From assembly GCA_026981635.1 (NCBI GenBank), contig JALSIF010000101.1, positions 1-23,060 of the forward strand: a stretch of 23,060 nt of DNA, given 5' to 3'. Made by a program: the position numbers and the translations under genes. Below the pieces are notes generated by a model. That model worked only from the letters and a program-made list of their open reading frames with translations. It was not told the DNA's origin and did not search any database. Position 1 is the stretch's first letter. Each line of letters starts with the position of its first letter. The DNA is from a bacterium. GTDB lineage: Bacteria > 4484-113 > JALSIF01. Below are positions 22,035 through 23,060 of the stretch, one piece after another.

Positions 22035-22742
22035 CTAGGGAGAAAAGGTTCCCGCAATCCCGCTGTCAGGGGGGCTCATCTCACCCTGGACATTGCCGAA
22101 GATGAAGCGGATGCGATAAAAGTAGACCATCCCCGGGGTGACCGAGCTGTCGGTAAAGGAGATGGTGTTGCCACTCAGGGTGGCAAGCAGGGTGGGGGAG
22201 GGGTCATTGGGCTCGGTTGAGCGGTAGAGCTCCACTTGGCTTGCCCCAATCTGGAGTGGCCAGCTAATTACGATGCGGTCGGGAAACTGGTAGTCGCTGG
22301 CGTGGGGAGCCGGCGGAGCAGGGGGCATGGAGACCACCACGGTTATACTGTCCAGGTCGTCACGGCCGAAGGTGCGCTTGAGCTTGGCCTCAATCACCGC
22401 CTGGCCCACTCCCACCGCGTTCACCCTGCCCAGATTGTCCACTGTGGCCACGGCTGGATTGGAGGAGGAGTAGCGCACCAGGGTGGTCACGTCCACTGAG
22501 TCAACAAACTCGCCCCCGGCTGCGTCTCGGCGGGTAAAGAACTGGATCACCTGGAGCTGGAACTCCTCCCCAACGGTTAGGTTCAGGGTCTCGGGGGCGT
22601 TGGTGATGCGGATGATGGAGCTTGCTCCCCGTAGGACGGTGTCACCCCCACAGGCGGGGACAAGCAGAGCCAGACCGAAGGAGATGAGGACGGCTGGGAG
22701 AATACCCCGCTTCACCTTAGGTAGCTCTCCTATCATAGCCAC
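22035..22742 (-). CDS. BIG2 plus fibronectin type III-like lipoprotein
   Basis: The protein (up to 235 residues) has a signal core followed by VPACGG, with Cys31 as the likely lipid site. A BIG2-type domain spans about 50-137 (LTVGEEFQLQVIQFFT, RYSSSNPAVATVDNLGRVNA, GVGQAVIEAK), and after a Pro/Ala linker (MPPAPPAPHA) a fibronectin type III-like domain covers about 150-225 (WPLQIGASQVELYRS, TPGMVYFYRIRFIFG). It shares the first domain with the shorter downstream lipoprotein, so the two arose by duplication. Start is uncertain: GTG 22742, ATG 22736 and GTG 22715 (giving a compact VKRGILPAVL signal) are all in frame, with no strong ribosome site for any. It begins 7 bases after the rho stop. 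Confidence 0.8.
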   Translation of the reverse strand: MAMIGELPKVKRGILPAVLISFGLALLVPACGGDTVLRGASSIIRITNAPETLNLTVGEEFQLQVIQFFTRRDAAGGEFVDSVDVTTLVRYSSSNPAVATVDNLGRVNAVGVGQAVIEAKLKRTFGRDDLDSITVVVSMPPAPPAPHASDYQFPDRIVISWPLQIGASQVELYRSTEPNDPSPTLLATLSGNTISFTDSSVTPGMVYFYRIRFIFGNVQGEMSPPDSGIAGTFSP

Positions 22743-22749
22743 CCACTGC

Positions 22750-23060
22750 TCAGGAGGCGGCGGCCCGCTTGATGATCATGAGCAGCTCGGCGTTGGACTG
22801 GGTGGAGAGGAGGCGGTTGATCAGCCGGTTCATCCGCTCGGTCTCCTCCATGTCGGCCAGCATCTTGCGCAGGGTCCAGATGAGCTGCATCTCCTCCGGG
22901 TCGTAGAGCAGCTCCTCGTGGCGGGTGCCGCTCATGATGATGTCAATGGCGGGGAAGATGCGCTGGTCGGCCAGCTCGCGCTTGAGGTGGAGCTCCATAT
23001 TGGCGGTGCCCTTGAACTCCTCGTAGATGATGTCGTCCAGCTTGGAGCCGGTCTCAATCA
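22750..23060 (-). CDS. rho: Transcription termination factor Rho, C-terminal part
   Basis: Only the last 103 or so codons are in the window; the gene continues past the right edge. Rho is the hexameric RNA helicase that ends transcription. The frame from the edge reads IETGSKLDDIIYEEFKGTAN and then MELHLKRELADQRIFPAID, then SGTRHEELL and WTLRKMLADM, the conserved C-terminal ATPase segment that includes the Q/R-loop neighbourhood. The usual RSGTR is MSGTR here. The end (LLSTQSNAELLMIIKRAAAS) is typical. Rho precedes the two BIG2 lipoprotein genes by only 7 bases, so they may be read from its transcript. Confidence 0.95.
   Translation of the reverse strand, partial: IETGSKLDDIIYEEFKGTANMELHLKRELADQRIFPAIDIIMSGTRHEELLYDPEEMQLIWTLRKMLADMEETERMNRLINRLLSTQSNAELLMIIKRAAAS

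Noticed and set aside
1-23060. CRISPR arrays, insertion sequences, attachment sites or tRNA genes
   Set aside because: I saw no regularly spaced repeats, transposase motifs, flanking repeats or cloverleaf sequences. Genes abut almost everywhere.

Overview
This window is tightly packed bacterial DNA with high G+C (visibly in the 60s percent, with many G and C runs) and frequent AGG arginine codons. It holds 22 protein genes, two of them cut by the window edges. I see no tRNA, rRNA, insertion sequence, CRISPR array or gap over 300 bases. The host is a flagellated, Rho-containing bacterium that makes lipoproteins. I cannot name a phylum. The dominant start signal is a -10 box placed right before an ATG/GTG, as in leaderless genes of Deinococcus-Thermus and Actinobacteria; the flagellar genes argue against Thermus/Deinococcus themselves. 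A deep-branching, perhaps thermophilic, lineage is a guess.

Layout. 1-3490 (minus): flagellar export cluster flhB-flhA-flhF (flhF cut by the left edge). 3527-4504 (minus): a coiled-coil NYN/YacP-type nuclease gene that is AT-richer than its surroundings and has a normal leader and Shine-Dalgarno. 4567-11485 (minus): acidic amino-acid/dicarboxylate symporter, macrodomain protein, PHP phosphoesterase, membrane protein, large multi-pass transporter, M3-like metallopeptidase. 11558-12049 (plus): a dUTPase of the DCD/DUT fold, divergent from the peptidase. 12056-13045 (minus): lipoyl synthase. 13116-18798 (plus): PsbP/DcrB-like lipoprotein, ABC-2-type permease without an ATPase, riboflavin synthase, bifunctional RibBA, NHL-repeat lipoprotein, MeaB/ArgK-type G3E GTPase. 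18795-21122 (minus): FliJ-like protein, a secreted protein with internal repeats, shikimate dehydrogenase, all overlapping. 21168-21512 (plus): TMEM14-like membrane protein. 21509-23060 (minus): the end of rho, then two paralogous BIG2-domain lipoproteins.

The most notable signal is promoter architecture. Nine genes have a TANNNT box (mostly TAGAAT/TATAAT), usually preceded by a G run, then 6-7 bases usually ending in CC, then ATG or GTG. Transcription would begin on or next to the start codon. I find no -35 hexamer at the four starts where I looked (flhA, flhB, the symporter, the macrodomain gene) or at ribE. Two more genes fit with a 9-base gap. In three places the TAG stop of the upstream gene is the first half of the -10 box. 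The other starts use Shine-Dalgarno sequences or stop-start coupling. The rule also decides two gene starts (8478 and 21122).

No single new defence or metabolic system is evident. Other points worth a look are the dUTPase lacking the dCTP-deaminase glutamate, a PHP protein with Gln in the first metal-ligand position, the NYN gene as a possible import, the tandem BIG2 lipoproteins next to rho, and pairs of convergent genes that share stop codons with no visible hairpin terminator.
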